The notes: a model not told the origin generated them from the sequence alone. Counted from the stretch's first letter, positions 1-8,732 are shown. The stretch is 47,630 nt of DNA from an uncultured Candidatus Melainabacteria bacterium (GCA_934693165.1 CAKUUX010000013.1:1-47630); one strand, 5' to 3'. Numbers and translations are program-made.

Positions 1-238
1 CGTGAGCATAGTGTCTTGTTGCTGTTTCATATTCTACGTGAGCTGTAGAGATTGTAATACCTCTTGCTTTTTCTTCTGGAGCAGCATCGATTTCATCGAA
101 TTTTTTTAATTCTGCTTGACCTGCAGCTGCTAATGTTGCAGTAATTGCTGCTGTTAATGTTGTTTTACCGTGGTCAACGTGACCAATAGTACCAACGTTA
201 ACGTGTGGTTTCGTTCTTTCGTACTTTTCGCGTGCCAT
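1..238 (-). CDS. tuf: Elongation factor Tu, N-terminal part (cut by window edge)
   Basis: EF-Tu delivers aminoacyl-tRNA to the ribosome as a GTP complex. Only the first 79 codons lie in the window; the rest runs off position 1. The P-loop GHVDHGKT is at residues 19-26 and the switch I segment EEKARGIT is near residue 57. The stretch DEIDAAPEEKARGIT is very close to cyanobacterial EF-Tu. The start is supported by an AAGGAG ribosome site and a good upstream promoter. It diverges from the DUF2023-like gene. Confidence 0.97.
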   Translation of the reverse strand, partial: MAREKYERTKPHVNVGTIGHVDHGKTTLTAAITATLAAAGQAELKKFDEIDAAPEEKARGITISTAHVEYETATRHYAH

Positions 239-308
239 TTTAGTGGTCTCCTTTTTCTTTTCTTAAATATGTACTATTTTTTAACTTATACTACTAAGCT
301 ATATTACC

Positions 309-336
309 ATTTTATATGCTAATACTTTGATGTCAA
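309..336 (-). promoter_or_regulatory. Promoter of tuf
   Basis: On the minus strand a perfect -35 TTGACA (331-336) is followed by a 16-bp spacer and -10 TAAAAT (309-314), about 70 nt before the tuf start. Position and quality fit a strongly expressed gene. Confidence 0.7.
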
Positions 337-347
337 CTTTAATTTTA

Positions 348-365
348 TTTGTAAATATTTGTGAA
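348..365 (-). promoter_or_regulatory. HLR1-like direct repeat upstream of the DUF2023-like gene
   Basis: The minus strand reads TTCACAAA, two bases, TTTACAAA. This fits the cyanobacterial HLR1 pattern (two (G/T)TTACA(A/T)(A/T) units) with one mismatch and the canonical 10-bp period. It lies about 70-87 nt before the start at 435. Other copies occur upstream of five further small genes in the window. Confidence 0.4.
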
Positions 366-434
366 CAACACTAGCAAAATTTTTTTTTTCGAACGTTATA
401 TGAGCAACTATGACATGTCAAAAAGGAGTAATTT

Positions 435-824
435 ATGGCTATATCACCAATAAGTCCAACAAAACCAGATATGAGCGTTCTTAATGAACATATTTATGGA
501 TACAAACACGGTATTAGACCTCTTGTTCTTCAAGTTGAAAGCATGAAAGATAAAGATGCTATTGAAAAACGTCTTAAACGTGATGATTTAAACTACATGT
601 TAAGCCCTGCTCCTGGTGGAAAAAATTTAAATGTATTCTTTGGTGATAAACCTTGTGTTGATGTTATTAAATCTTTTAACCAACCAGTTCTTGCAAAATA
701 CACTCCTGAACAAGATTTCATTCTAGGTGTTTTACTTGGTTATGATAAAACTAAACAATGCGAACGTTATTTAAAATTAAAAGATAAAGAAACAAAAAAA
801 CAAGGATTAAACCTTGTTGCATAA
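435..824 (+). CDS. DUF2023-like protein
   Basis: A 129-aa soluble protein. It matches what I recall of the DUF2023 (PF09633) pattern: HIYGYKHGIRPLVL at residues 19-32, NVFFG at 66-70 followed by a conserved Cys (74), DFILGVLLGYD at 94-104 and KQCERYL at 107-113. The family has a known fold but no established biochemical function. The first 11 residues (MAISPISPTKP) and the basic tail after residue 113 look like lineage-specific additions. AAGGAG lies 8 nt before ATG. It is monocistronic, ending in two stacked hairpins facing nusA. The family call is from memory, so moderately sure. Confidence 0.7.
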   Translation: MAISPISPTKPDMSVLNEHIYGYKHGIRPLVLQVESMKDKDAIEKRLKRDDLNYMLSPAPGGKNLNVFFGDKPCVDVIKSFNQPVLAKYTPEQDFILGVLLGYDKTKQCERYLKLKDKETKKQGLNLVA

Positions 825-841
825 GTAAGTAATTTAAGTTT

Positions 842-876
842 AAAAAAAGGGCGAAGCCAAAGGCTTCGCCCTTTTT
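842..876. terminator. Bidirectional terminator, GGCGAAGCC family
   Basis: Stem GGGCGAAGCC (849-858) pairs with GGCTTCGCCC (862-871) around an AAA loop, flanked by an A-run and a T-run, so it can work in both directions. It ends the DUF2023-like gene. It belongs to the repeated hairpin family described in the findings. Confidence 0.85.
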
Positions 877-882
877 AATTAT

Positions 883-912
883 AGAGGCGAAAGTTTTTAA
901 ACTTTCGCCTCT
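883..912. terminator. Second hairpin between convergent genes
   Basis: A perfect 14-bp stem, AGAGGCGAAAGTTT against AAACTTTCGCCTCT, with a 2-nt loop. It lies 26 bp past the nusA stop and carries the core AGGCGAAAG, a variant of the repeat family. It probably ends nusA transcription, though the T-run is poor. Confidence 0.65.
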
Positions 913-938
913 AATAAAATATTAACTTAAGAAATCAA

Positions 939-2186
939 TTATTCTTCTGATTCATCTTCTTGTTCTTCAACGGCTTCTTCTGCAACCATGTCATCTTCAT
1001 CAACACCTTGTTGATTCATTTCTTCTGCAATTTCTTCGTTGATTTCGTCTTCATCATAATTAACTTCTTGTTCTGGAGCTTCGTCTTGATATTCGTAATT
1101 TCTTTGAGCTTCAGCTTCGGCTTTTTCCATTTGAGAAACTGATTTAATATCAATTTTCCAACCAGTTAATTTGTGAGCAAGTCTAACGTTTTGACCTTCA
1201 CGACCAATTGCTAATGAAAGTTGATCATCTGGAACAACTACCATTGCTTCGTGAGCATCTTCATCATCAGCTAAAATATCAACTGATACAACTCTTGCAG
1301 GTGATAAAGCGTTTACAATGTATTCAACAGGATCTTCTGAATATCTTACGATATCAATTTTTTCGTTTTTCAATTCGCCAACAATTGTTTGAATTCTTGA
1401 ACCTCTAGGTCCGATACAAGCACCTACTGAATCAACTTCTGGATCATTTGACCATACAGCGATTTTTGTTCTGTAGCCTGCTTCACGAGAAATTGATTTA
1501 ATTTCTACGATATTATCTTCAATTTCTGGAACTTCAAGTTCAAATAATTCTCTAACGATTTCAGCATGAGCGTGAGAAACGATTACTTGAGGTAATCTTG
1601 TTGTTTCTTTTACGTTTAGAACAAATACTCTAATTCTATTACCAGGTTTGTAATATTCACCAGGAATTTGTTCTTTTTGAGGCATGATAGCGTCAGTTTT
1701 ACCAATATTAACGATAACGTTTCTGTTTTCAACTCTTTGAATAATACCTGTAGTCAAAGTTCCTTTCTTTTCTAAGAATTCGTTAAGAACCATGTTTCTT
1801 TCAGCTTCTCTAATTCTTTGAGTGATAACTTGTTTAGCTGCTTGAGCTGCGATACGTCCGAATTGTTCTGGAGTAACTTCAATTTTAACTTCATCTTCAA
1901 GTTCTACATCTTCGTCAATTTCTTTTGCTTCAGCTAGAGAAATTTGTTCGTCTTCCATACCGTCTTCAACTGATTTAACAACAACTTTAGTGCAGAAAAC
2001 ACCGATTTCTCCAGATTGTTCATCTAAGATAGCTTCAATATTTGCGGCTTCTTTTACTCTCATGTGTTTTTTGTATGCCGCAACCATTGCGTCGCATAAA
2101 GAAGAAATCAATACGTCTTTTGAAATTCCTCTTTCTTTTTCAAGTTCTTCACATGCTTCAAATAATGCTGTACCTATTTTAATCAT
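939..2186 (-). CDS. nusA: Transcription termination/antitermination factor NusA
   Basis: NusA binds RNA polymerase and RNA and modulates pausing, intrinsic termination and antitermination. The order is an N-terminal polymerase-binding domain (about 1-130), an S1 domain (about 138-200, GTLTTGIIQRVENRNVIVNIG), then KH1 with GPRGSRI and KH2 with IGREGQNVRLA. The final 60 residues are a highly acidic, low-complexity tail rather than the acidic repeats of E. coli. At 415 aa it is close to the core length plus this tail. It follows rimP by 61 bp; infB, the usual next gene, is absent here. The leader before rimP contains a promoter and terminator, suggesting feedback by NusA. Confidence 0.97.
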   Translation of the reverse strand: MIKIGTALFEACEELEKERGISKDVLISSLCDAMVAAYKKHMRVKEAANIEAILDEQSGEIGVFCTKVVVKSVEDGMEDEQISLAEAKEIDEDVELEDEVKIEVTPEQFGRIAAQAAKQVITQRIREAERNMVLNEFLEKKGTLTTGIIQRVENRNVIVNIGKTDAIMPQKEQIPGEYYKPGNRIRVFVLNVKETTRLPQVIVSHAHAEIVRELFELEVPEIEDNIVEIKSISREAGYRTKIAVWSNDPEVDSVGACIGPRGSRIQTIVGELKNEKIDIVRYSEDPVEYIVNALSPARVVSVDILADDEDAHEAMVVVPDDQLSLAIGREGQNVRLAHKLTGWKIDIKSVSQMEKAEAEAQRNYEYQDEAPEQEVNYDEDEINEEIAEEMNQQGVDEDDMVAEEAVEEQEDESEE

Positions 2187-2247
2187 TTTTCCTACCTCAT
2201 TCCTTTTATTTGGAATGCCTTTCTATTAAATTGTATCTACTTTCAAA

Positions 2248-2739
2248 TTAAATTTTGTCTTCTAAATAAAGCTTTGTATTTTTGATTTTTTCTAAAGGAA
2301 GAATAAGTTCTTTCCCATCTTCAAGACGTCTAACTTTAACACCTTCATTTTCATCATAATCAAGTAATGTAGCTTTAAATATAACATCTTTCATATCTTC
2401 AAGAGGTTCATATAATTTTATGCTTACGTTTTTACCTCTAAAAATAAGATATTCTTTGTTTGATTTAAATTTTCTCTCTAACCCTGGTGAAGAAACTTCT
2501 AGGTAATATTTAAAATCAAATAAATCATCTAAAAATTCATTCAAACTTCTGCTAAATCTTTCACAATCATCAATTGAAATTGGTTTTTCATAAGAAAATA
2601 AGAAAACTTTAATAAAATTTTTATGATTTTCTTTTGTGAAATCAACTTCAACAGGGATAAAGTTAAATCTCATAGCCGTATTTTCAACTAACGGCATTAA
2701 TTTATCTAAAACTTCTTTTCTGTTAATTTCAGGTTTCAT
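2248..2739 (-). CDS. rimP: Ribosome maturation factor RimP
   Basis: RimP is needed for 30S subunit maturation. The protein has 163 aa, near family length, with the signature EVSSPGLERK at residues 81-90 and a C-terminal SH3-like half ending with a β-strand-rich EDGKELILPLEKI. The N-terminal part is weakly conserved, as usual. An AGGGG ribosome site precedes ATG. rimP-nusA is a near-universal pair, which supports both calls. It has its own promoter and a terminator-like leader (2760-2832). Confidence 0.95.
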   Translation of the reverse strand: MKPEINRKEVLDKLMPLVENTAMRFNFIPVEVDFTKENHKNFIKVFLFSYEKPISIDDCERFSRSLNEFLDDLFDFKYYLEVSSPGLERKFKSNKEYLIFRGKNVSIKLYEPLEDMKDVIFKATLLDYDENEGVKVRRLEDGKELILPLEKIKNTKLYLEDKI

Positions 2740-2759
2740 AAGATTTCCCCTATATATGT

Positions 2760-2790
2760 AAAAAAAGAACGGATGTTTCCGTTCTTTTTT
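2760..2790 (-). terminator. Intrinsic terminator in the rimP-nusA leader (possible attenuator)
   Basis: On the minus strand AAGAACGG pairs with CCGTTCTT around AAACAT and is followed by a run of T. It lies downstream of the rimP promoter and 21 bp before the rimP start. It therefore ends mnmA transcripts and can also interrupt new rimP-nusA transcripts. Confidence 0.8.
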
Positions 2791-2804
2791 AAGACCTTAA
2801 ATAT

Positions 2805-2832
2805 ATTATACATAAGATAGGGAATTTGTAAA
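2805..2832 (-). promoter_or_regulatory. Promoter of rimP-nusA
   Basis: On the minus strand -35 TTTACA (2827-2832), 16-bp spacer, -10 TATAAT (2805-2810). The predicted start near 2798 gives a leader of about 60 nt containing the terminator hairpin. Confidence 0.7.
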
Positions 2833-2844
2833 CCCTCTTAATGT

Positions 2845-3900
2845 TTATATAATAGTTCCACCACCAATTAAATGCCCGTCATTTCTATCATAGAAGACTG
2901 CAATTTGACCTGAGGTAATTGAATAAACTGGTTCTGAAAAAATCATTTTTGCTTTGTCACCGTCTATTTCGACGTGTACTGGAACTTTTTCCATATTATA
3001 TCTAATTTTTGTATCTATATCCAAAGATTTTTCATTAACAGGATATACAAAATGTAAATTTGTTAATTCAAGTTCTAAACCGTAAGCCTCTGGTTTTTCA
3101 CCTACATAAACAATGTTATTCTCAGCATCAATTTTTATTACATAAAGAGGTTCTGAATAAGCTATTTCAAGTCCTCTTCTTTGACCGATTGTATATTTAT
3201 AATATCCTGTATGTTCACCAAGTTTTTTACCTGTTCTTATGTGAATAAAATCACCCTTTTTTTCGCCGAAAAGATTTTTTAAATATGTTTTTAACGTTTC
3301 TGGTTTTTCAATAAAGCATATATCTTGGGAATCCTTTTGTGCCTTTGATGGGACATCTATTTTTTCTGCAATTTTTCTAACCTCTGTTTTTTCGTATTCG
3401 TAAAGTGGAAAAACAGTTTTTGCAAAATTTTCTTGATTTAATGAATACAAGAAATACATTTGATCTTTTTTAGGATCTTTCGCAGGGAAAAGAGTATAGT
3501 AATCGCCGAACTTTTGAATATTTGCGTAGTGACCTGTTGCAAATACGTCAGCATGAAGTACCTTCATTGCGTATTCAAAAATTTTACCCCATTTAATCTT
3601 TCTGTTGCAAACAGCACAAGGATTTGGAGTTTGACCTTTTGTATAAGTTTCGTTGAAATATTCAACAACTTCTTTACCAAAATCTTCACTCAAATCTAGT
3701 ACAACGTGTCCAATTCCAAGATTTTCAGCTACTTTTTTTGCTTTTTCGCAAACAATATTTGCACTTTCAGAATTTGTCATTTTACCTGTTATACCAATAA
3801 CTTTATAACCTTGTTCTTTTAGCAAATAACAGCAAACGCTACTGTCTACACCACCACTCAAGGCTACAACTGCTATTTTTTGATTAGAGTTTTGTTCCAT
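2845..3900 (-). CDS. mnmA: tRNA-specific 2-thiouridylase MnmA
   Basis: MnmA adds the 2-thio group to uridine 34 of Lys, Glu and Gln tRNAs, using ATP and a persulfide donor. The PP-loop SGGVDSS is at residues 15-21. The NPCAVCN motif (93-99) supplies the first active Cys (98) and SQDICF (191-196) the second (195). The segment YTIGQRRGL and a C-terminal β-barrel complete the family pattern; 351 aa is typical. The start overlaps the preceding 301-aa gene by 17 bp, implying translational coupling. Confidence 0.96.
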   Translation of the reverse strand: MEQNSNQKIAVVALSGGVDSSVCCYLLKEQGYKVIGITGKMTNSESANIVCEKAKKVAENLGIGHVVLDLSEDFGKEVVEYFNETYTKGQTPNPCAVCNRKIKWGKIFEYAMKVLHADVFATGHYANIQKFGDYYTLFPAKDPKKDQMYFLYSLNQENFAKTVFPLYEYEKTEVRKIAEKIDVPSKAQKDSQDICFIEKPETLKTYLKNLFGEKKGDFIHIRTGKKLGEHTGYYKYTIGQRRGLEIAYSEPLYVIKIDAENNIVYVGEKPEAYGLELELTNLHFVYPVNEKSLDIDTKIRYNMEKVPVHVEIDGDKAKMIFSEPVYSITSGQIAVFYDRNDGHLIGGGTII

Positions 3901-4789
3901 TTAAAAATGCTTCCTCTCCTGCGTTTGTTAACCTGTATTCAACGCTATTTGCAATATCTGGTAAACTTGGAAGGACTTCCACTAAGCCATTATCAATAGC
4001 TTCTTGTAAAACGTTATGGTCAACTGCCTCTTTAATATTTTGCATCAATTTTGCATTGATAAGTTTAAGCGTAAATTTATCAAGTTTTTCAAATTCAGAT
4101 AAATAATAAGCAGTAACAATCAAATATTCAAGTTTACTACTAACATTTTTTACGTTTAATATTTTCAAAAATCTATCATCTTTTTTAATTTCAGTTTCTG
4201 TTTCAGGAACAGCGTTCATAGATAATTCTAAAATTTTATCAAAATCAGCTGATTTATTTGAAAAATCATCCTCTTCTTCAATTTTTTCTTTAAAAGTTTC
4301 TAACGTATTCACTGTAGCACCTTCAGTGTTATACAAACTATCCAAATGACTACCTATTTCACCTACATGTTCAACTGTTTTTGCAATTTCTTGTTTCTTT
4401 TCCTCTAATGTCAAAGATTCTTCTGAAGATTTAAACTCCTCAATATCAGCCTTTGGATTATTTTGTAAATCGTTAAGTGTTACTCTAGGTTCTTCAACTT
4501 TTTCTTCCTTTGGTTGAACTACTTGTTCCATAGGTAAAACATAAGGTTCTGGTTGAAGTTCAACCTGAACAGGAGTCATTTGACTAGGTGTTGCTTTGAC
4601 TTCTTCATTTTTTATTTGTGTTTGTGATGGTTGAATTTCTTCTTCTTTTAATCTTTGCTGTTGATACGTATAAACTGATGCACAAGTAACCCAAATTTGG
4701 AATTGTCTTGCAAGCGCTTCTCTATCAGTGGTATCAAATTCTACGAATATATCATCTTTTTTAAATGTAAATTTATAATCTTTTGACAT
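3884..4789 (-). CDS. Conserved protein of unknown function with acidic linker
   Basis: I do not recognise this 301-aa protein. Residues 3-34 (DYKFTFKKDDIFVEF...) form a small β-rich unit that also makes up the whole of the 39-aa protein encoded just upstream. Residues about 40-190 are Glu/Gln/Pro-rich and probably disordered. The last ~100 residues (FLKILNVKN... EYRLTNAGEEAF) look like a helical winged-helix-type domain ending in a LTxxG strand. There is no signal peptide or membrane segment. The gene is coupled to mnmA by overlap, but a role in tRNA thiolation is not shown. Confidence 0.75.
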   Translation of the reverse strand: MSKDYKFTFKKDDIFVEFDTTDREALARQFQIWVTCASVYTYQQQRLKEEEIQPSQTQIKNEEVKATPSQMTPVQVELQPEPYVLPMEQVVQPKEEKVEEPRVTLNDLQNNPKADIEEFKSSEESLTLEEKKQEIAKTVEHVGEIGSHLDSLYNTEGATVNTLETFKEKIEEEDDFSNKSADFDKILELSMNAVPETETEIKKDDRFLKILNVKNVSSKLEYLIVTAYYLSEFEKLDKFTLKLINAKLMQNIKEAVDHNVLQEAIDNGLVEVLPSLPDIANSVEYRLTNAGEEAFLNGTKL

Positions 4790-4806
4790 TAATATATACC
4801 CTAAAA

Positions 4807-4926
4807 CTATTTCTTCATAATGTCTTCACGCCATTTATTCATTTGTTCTTCAACAAATTCAATATCATCAGATTTTAATTCGATTTCAATTTCGCCCTTT
4901 TTTATTTTAAATACGTATTCGTGCAT
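4807..4926 (-). CDS. 39-aa protein homologous to the N-terminus of its neighbour
   Basis: A short gene (MHEYVFKIKKGEIEIELKSD..., ending MKK) with an excellent ribosome site, GGAGG 7 nt before ATG. It aligns without gaps to residues 4-34 of the 301-aa protein encoded 17 bp downstream: both have Y-x-F-x-x-K-K-x-x-I-x-x-E, a D about five residues on, and Q-x-x-x-W near the end. It is first in the 39-aa/301-aa/mnmA/rimP/nusA leftward run. It may be a free-standing version of the module; function unknown. Confidence 0.65.
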   Translation of the reverse strand: MHEYVFKIKKGEIEIELKSDDIEFVEEQMNKWREDIMKK

Positions 4927-5056
4927 TGTAAAACCTCCTCTGTATACTTAATAAAAGTTTAATCTAAACATAATGTTTTTCAAATTAATTATTAAGACGT
5001 TTTAAATTTTTTGAAACAATTTTGTATTTTTTACATCTTATTAATTATATATGGGG

Positions 5057-5062
5057 TATAAT
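5057..5062 (+). promoter_or_regulatory. -10 box directly before ctpA (leaderless start)
   Basis: TATAAT ends 7 nt before the ATG at 5070. No ribosome site separates them, so the transcript would begin at or next to the start codon. No good -35 box is visible at 16-18 bp. Confidence 0.5.
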
Positions 5063-5069
5063 GGAAAAT

Positions 5070-6311
5070 ATGAAAAGGGAAAAGTTTAATATGAATAAAA
5101 TAATGAAAAATTTAACTATTGTAGGAATAATCTTTGCATTTGCTTTTGCAGGCTTTATAACAGGACAACAAGCGTTTGCTTATTCACCTGACGAATTATA
5201 TTTAGATGTTTGGAAACTTATTAACAAAAAATATGTTGACCAAACAAATAACCAACAAGATTGGAATCGTTGGAGATATAAATACGAAGGTAAACTTTTA
5301 ACAAACGAAGATGCATACGTTGCAATTGATACAATGCTTGCAAGCTTGAATGACCCATACACAAAATTTTTAGACCCAAAAGAATTTGCCGAAGAAACAG
5401 CATCAATCAAGGGTTCACTTAAAGGTATCGGTATTCAAATTTCTGTAAAAGACGGAAAATTAATGGTAATTGCACCAATCGAAGGTTCTCCTGCAGAAAA
5501 AGCAGGTATCATAGCAGATGACGAAATTCTTGAAATCGACGGAGAATCAACAAAAGGTATTTCTATAGACAAAGCTGCAGATAAAATCAGAGGTGAAAAA
5601 GGTACAACCGTTACTTTAAATATTAAAAGAGGTGAAACTGTTAAAAAATATTCTGTTGTAAGAGATGAAATTGAAATCAAAGCAGTTTCTACAAAATTAC
5701 CTGACGGAAATACAACTGTTATTCCTGATGAAATTCAATATATTAGAATTAGTTCATTTATCAGCAAACACGTTGCAGAAGATGTATCTAAAATTCTTAT
5801 GACAACTAAAAAGAAAAAAGGTTATATTATTGATTTGCGTTCAAATCCAGGTGGACTGTTAACAAATGCAATCTTTATTTCAAGAATGTTATTACAAAAC
5901 AGTATTATTGTAAGCACAGTTGATAGAGATGGTTATAAACAAACAGAAAGAGCAGGATACACAACTCTAACTCATGCCCCAATAGTTGTCTTAATCAACA
6001 AAGGTTCTGCTTCTGCTAGTGAAATTCTTTCAGGTGCTCTAAAAGATAACGGTAGAGCAACAATTGTTGGTGACCAATCTTTCGGTAAAGGTTTGGTTCA
6101 AGAAATCAATAGACTTCCAGAAGGTTCTGGCGTAAATATCACTATCCAAAGATACTTAACACCAAACGGTACTGATATTCACAAAAAAGGTATCACTCCT
6201 GATATTCTTGTAAAAATAACAGATGAAGATATTAAAAATAAAAATGATACACAATTGAAGAAAGCTGTCGAAGTTCTTTCTCAAAAATGCAATTTAAAAT
6301 GTAGCAGATAA
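5070..6311 (+). CDS. ctpA: S41 family carboxy-terminal processing protease
   Basis: A Ser/Lys protease acting outside the cytoplasmic membrane on C-termini of exported proteins. A signal peptide (hydrophobic LTIVGIIFAFAFAGFITG then QQAFA) is followed by a PDZ domain (about 95-175, GIGIQIS...GSPAEKAGI...DEILEIDG) and the S41 core. The nucleophile is in KGSASASE near residue 314 and the general base Lys in SFGKGLVQ near 340. I chose ATG 5070 because TATAAT ends 7 nt upstream; a TTG at 5022 gives an unlikely longer N-terminus, and ATG 5061 or 5091 remain possible. recJ starts 2 bp after the stop. Confidence 0.92.
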   Translation: MKREKFNMNKIMKNLTIVGIIFAFAFAGFITGQQAFAYSPDELYLDVWKLINKKYVDQTNNQQDWNRWRYKYEGKLLTNEDAYVAIDTMLASLNDPYTKFLDPKEFAEETASIKGSLKGIGIQISVKDGKLMVIAPIEGSPAEKAGIIADDEILEIDGESTKGISIDKAADKIRGEKGTTVTLNIKRGETVKKYSVVRDEIEIKAVSTKLPDGNTTVIPDEIQYIRISSFISKHVAEDVSKILMTTKKKKGYIIDLRSNPGGLLTNAIFISRMLLQNSIIVSTVDRDGYKQTERAGYTTLTHAPIVVLINKGSASASEILSGALKDNGRATIVGDQSFGKGLVQEINRLPEGSGVNITIQRYLTPNGTDIHKKGITPDILVKITDEDIKNKNDTQLKKAVEVLSQKCNLKCSR

Positions 6312-6313
6312 TT

Positions 6314-8662
6314 ATGACTCAAACTAAATGGATTATTAAAAGTTCAAAAGATGACAAAAAACCTTTAATTGATAGATTATTAGAAATTAGAGGTTTAACT
6401 AAAAAATCTGAAATTGAAGAATTTTTAAATCCTTTAGAAATGAAACTTTCAATGCCGACAGCTTTTTCCGATATGGAAAAAGCTGTCGAACGTATTTCTA
6501 CAGCAATAGAAAAAGGTGAAAAAATCCTTATCTACGGCGACTTTGATGCAGACGGAATAACTTCTACATCAATTCTTTTGAAAACACTTACTCATCTTGG
6601 TGCTAATGTCGATTATTTTATTCCAGACAGAGATGCAGACGGTCACGGATTAAATAAAAAAAGATTAGTAAAACTTTTGACACAAAAAATAAAACTTGTA
6701 ATCACTGTGGATTGTGGGATTAGCAATGTTGAAGAAGTAGCTTTTTTAAAGAGTTTTAAAGTAGACTGTATTTTGACAGACCACCACGAAGCACCAGAAG
6801 AGTTGCCAGAAGCTTATGCAATAATCAATCCAAAAGCTCCAAATGCGCTTCAAAATGATTTGCCAATGAAAAAAATCGAACATTTAACAGCACTTGCAGG
6901 TTGTGGAGTTGCTTTCAAGTTGGCTCAAGCATTATTAATTCATTATGAAAAAACAGATTATTTAACAACTCTTATTCCATTTGTAGCTCTCGGAACAATT
7001 GCTGATATCGTACCTCTTATTGGTGAAAATAGATATTTTGTTCAAAGAGGATTGGATTTAATTTCAATGGGCAAACACTATGGACTTAAAAGATTGTTAG
7101 AACAAAACGGAGCTGACCTGCAAAATGTAACTAGCGAAAAAATAGCTTTTACAGTTGCGCCAAGAATAAATGCTTGTGGACGTTTGGATGATGTTAAAGC
7201 AGCTTTAAATATTTTAATTTCTGAAAACAAACAAGAAATTGAAATGTCTATTATTGAAGTAAATAATTTTAATAAAGTCAGACAAGATCTATGTCAATCA
7301 ACTTTTTTACAAGCATGCGAAATGCTTGGAAATTCTAAAGATAGTGCAATCGTTTTATTCAACAAAGATTGGCATATCGGAATTATTGGTATCGTTGCAT
7401 CAAAACTTGTTGAAAAATATCATAAACCAACATTTTTAATGACTTATTCAGAAGAAACTCAATCTGTAAGATGTTCTGCAAGAAGCATTAAGGGTGTTCA
7501 TTTGTACGAAACAATTTCTTCAATAAGCGATTTATTAGACGGTTTTGGTGGACACGAAATGGCTGCAGGACTTTCATTCTCTTATGAAAAAGCAAGTTTT
7601 GAACAAGTAAAAAAAGCTCTTTTAAAAGCTGTAGATGAGGTTTCTAAAAATGTTGATTTAACACCAACACTTGATATCGATTGTGAACTATCAGCTGATG
7701 ATTTAGATTTGAGTTTGGTTGACGAAATAAGCAAACTAGAACCTTTTGGAGCATCAAACCCTTCTCCAACCTTCTGCATAAACAATGCTATTTTGAAGAA
7801 AAAAATGTTAATGGGACAAGATAAAACCCATTTAAAACTTTTCGTAGAAAAGGACGGAAAAGAATTCCAATGTATAAGATGGGGTTTAGGCGATATTTCT
7901 TTATTAGAAAAAGATACACTTGATATAGCTTTTGCGCCACAAATCAATGAATATAATGGTGAAACCTCTTTGCAATTACTAATTAAAGATATTCATAGTG
8001 AATATTTAAAAGAAGAAGAACCTGAAGAAAATTCATTAGAATTTAATATCCATGACGACAGAAAGAAAAAAGATATTTTAAATTTGGTTGAAGATTATTG
8101 CAAAAATCCAAAAGCAGATGTCCTTGTATTTGCAGAAGATAAAAATATTATCGAAACTCTAAAACCATATAAAACAATTTTTGAAAAAATTTCTAATACA
8201 AATAATCTTCATCAAGCAAAAACGTTGATGTTTTTTGATTATCCAACTGATGATGAACATTATAGATACATTTTAGAACAAGTTTCACCAAAAAGAATTC
8301 ATTTTATGGAATATAATTCAATGCCAATAAAAGTGGAAAATTTTGTTAAAACTCTTTCTGGAATGATAAAATTTGTTTGCAACAACAAAGAGGGTATTTT
8401 TGACGTTACTGGCGCATCAAGCTTTTTGGCTGTAAATAATATTGCGATTACAACAATTTTGGATATTTTTAATGAAAATAATATTATCAAGATTATTGAT
8501 GCAAATGAAAATGAATGTAAACTTGAACTTGGTACAAAAACAGATTTGCATGATTGTTTAATAGATGATATAAAAATGATACTTAATGACATTTATGAAT
8601 TTAAACATAAAATGGCAACCGAACCAGATTTGAATGAATATTTAAAGACTCTGAGTTGTTAA
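6314..8662 (+). CDS. recJ: Single-stranded-DNA-specific exonuclease RecJ
   Basis: RecJ degrades single-stranded DNA 5' to 3' in recombination and mismatch repair. The DHH phosphoesterase motifs are clear: YGDFDADG at about 74-81, DCG near 137 and DHH near 156. The DHHA1 domain follows, with GGHEMAAG near 417, and then an OB-like region. At 782 aa it is about 200 residues longer than E. coli RecJ; the extra C-terminal part (after about 575) resembles in size the additional domain of Bacillus-type RecJ. It is probably cotranscribed with ctpA. Confidence 0.95.
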   Translation: MTQTKWIIKSSKDDKKPLIDRLLEIRGLTKKSEIEEFLNPLEMKLSMPTAFSDMEKAVERISTAIEKGEKILIYGDFDADGITSTSILLKTLTHLGANVDYFIPDRDADGHGLNKKRLVKLLTQKIKLVITVDCGISNVEEVAFLKSFKVDCILTDHHEAPEELPEAYAIINPKAPNALQNDLPMKKIEHLTALAGCGVAFKLAQALLIHYEKTDYLTTLIPFVALGTIADIVPLIGENRYFVQRGLDLISMGKHYGLKRLLEQNGADLQNVTSEKIAFTVAPRINACGRLDDVKAALNILISENKQEIEMSIIEVNNFNKVRQDLCQSTFLQACEMLGNSKDSAIVLFNKDWHIGIIGIVASKLVEKYHKPTFLMTYSEETQSVRCSARSIKGVHLYETISSISDLLDGFGGHEMAAGLSFSYEKASFEQVKKALLKAVDEVSKNVDLTPTLDIDCELSADDLDLSLVDEISKLEPFGASNPSPTFCINNAILKKKMLMGQDKTHLKLFVEKDGKEFQCIRWGLGDISLLEKDTLDIAFAPQINEYNGETSLQLLIKDIHSEYLKEEEPEENSLEFNIHDDRKKKDILNLVEDYCKNPKADVLVFAEDKNIIETLKPYKTIFEKISNTNNLHQAKTLMFFDYPTDDEHYRYILEQVSPKRIHFMEYNSMPIKVENFVKTLSGMIKFVCNNKEGIFDVTGASSFLAVNNIAITTILDIFNENNIIKIIDANENECKLELGTKTDLHDCLIDDIKMILNDIYEFKHKMATEPDLNEYLKTLSC

Positions 8663-8689
8663 AAAATAAAAGATTATAAAGAAGAGTTA

Positions 8690-8718
8690 TTGACAAACCC
8701 TCTCGATTACAATATTAT
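8690..8718 (+). promoter_or_regulatory. Promoter of tRNA-Cys
   Basis: Perfect -35 TTGACA (8690-8695), 17-bp spacer and -10 TATTAT (8713-8718), about 14 nt before the mature tRNA 5' end. Confidence 0.85.
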
Positions 8719-8732
8719 TATGTTACAGATAT

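Noticed and set aside
960..2229. Several open frames antisense to nusA
   Set aside because: They lie wholly inside a clear nusA gene, are hydrophobic or Leu/Gln-rich as expected from its complement, and have no ribosome site.
5022..5069. TTG start extending the ctpA protein by 16 residues
   Set aside because: It overlaps the presumed promoter (TATAAT at 5057) and adds sequence ahead of a normal signal peptide.
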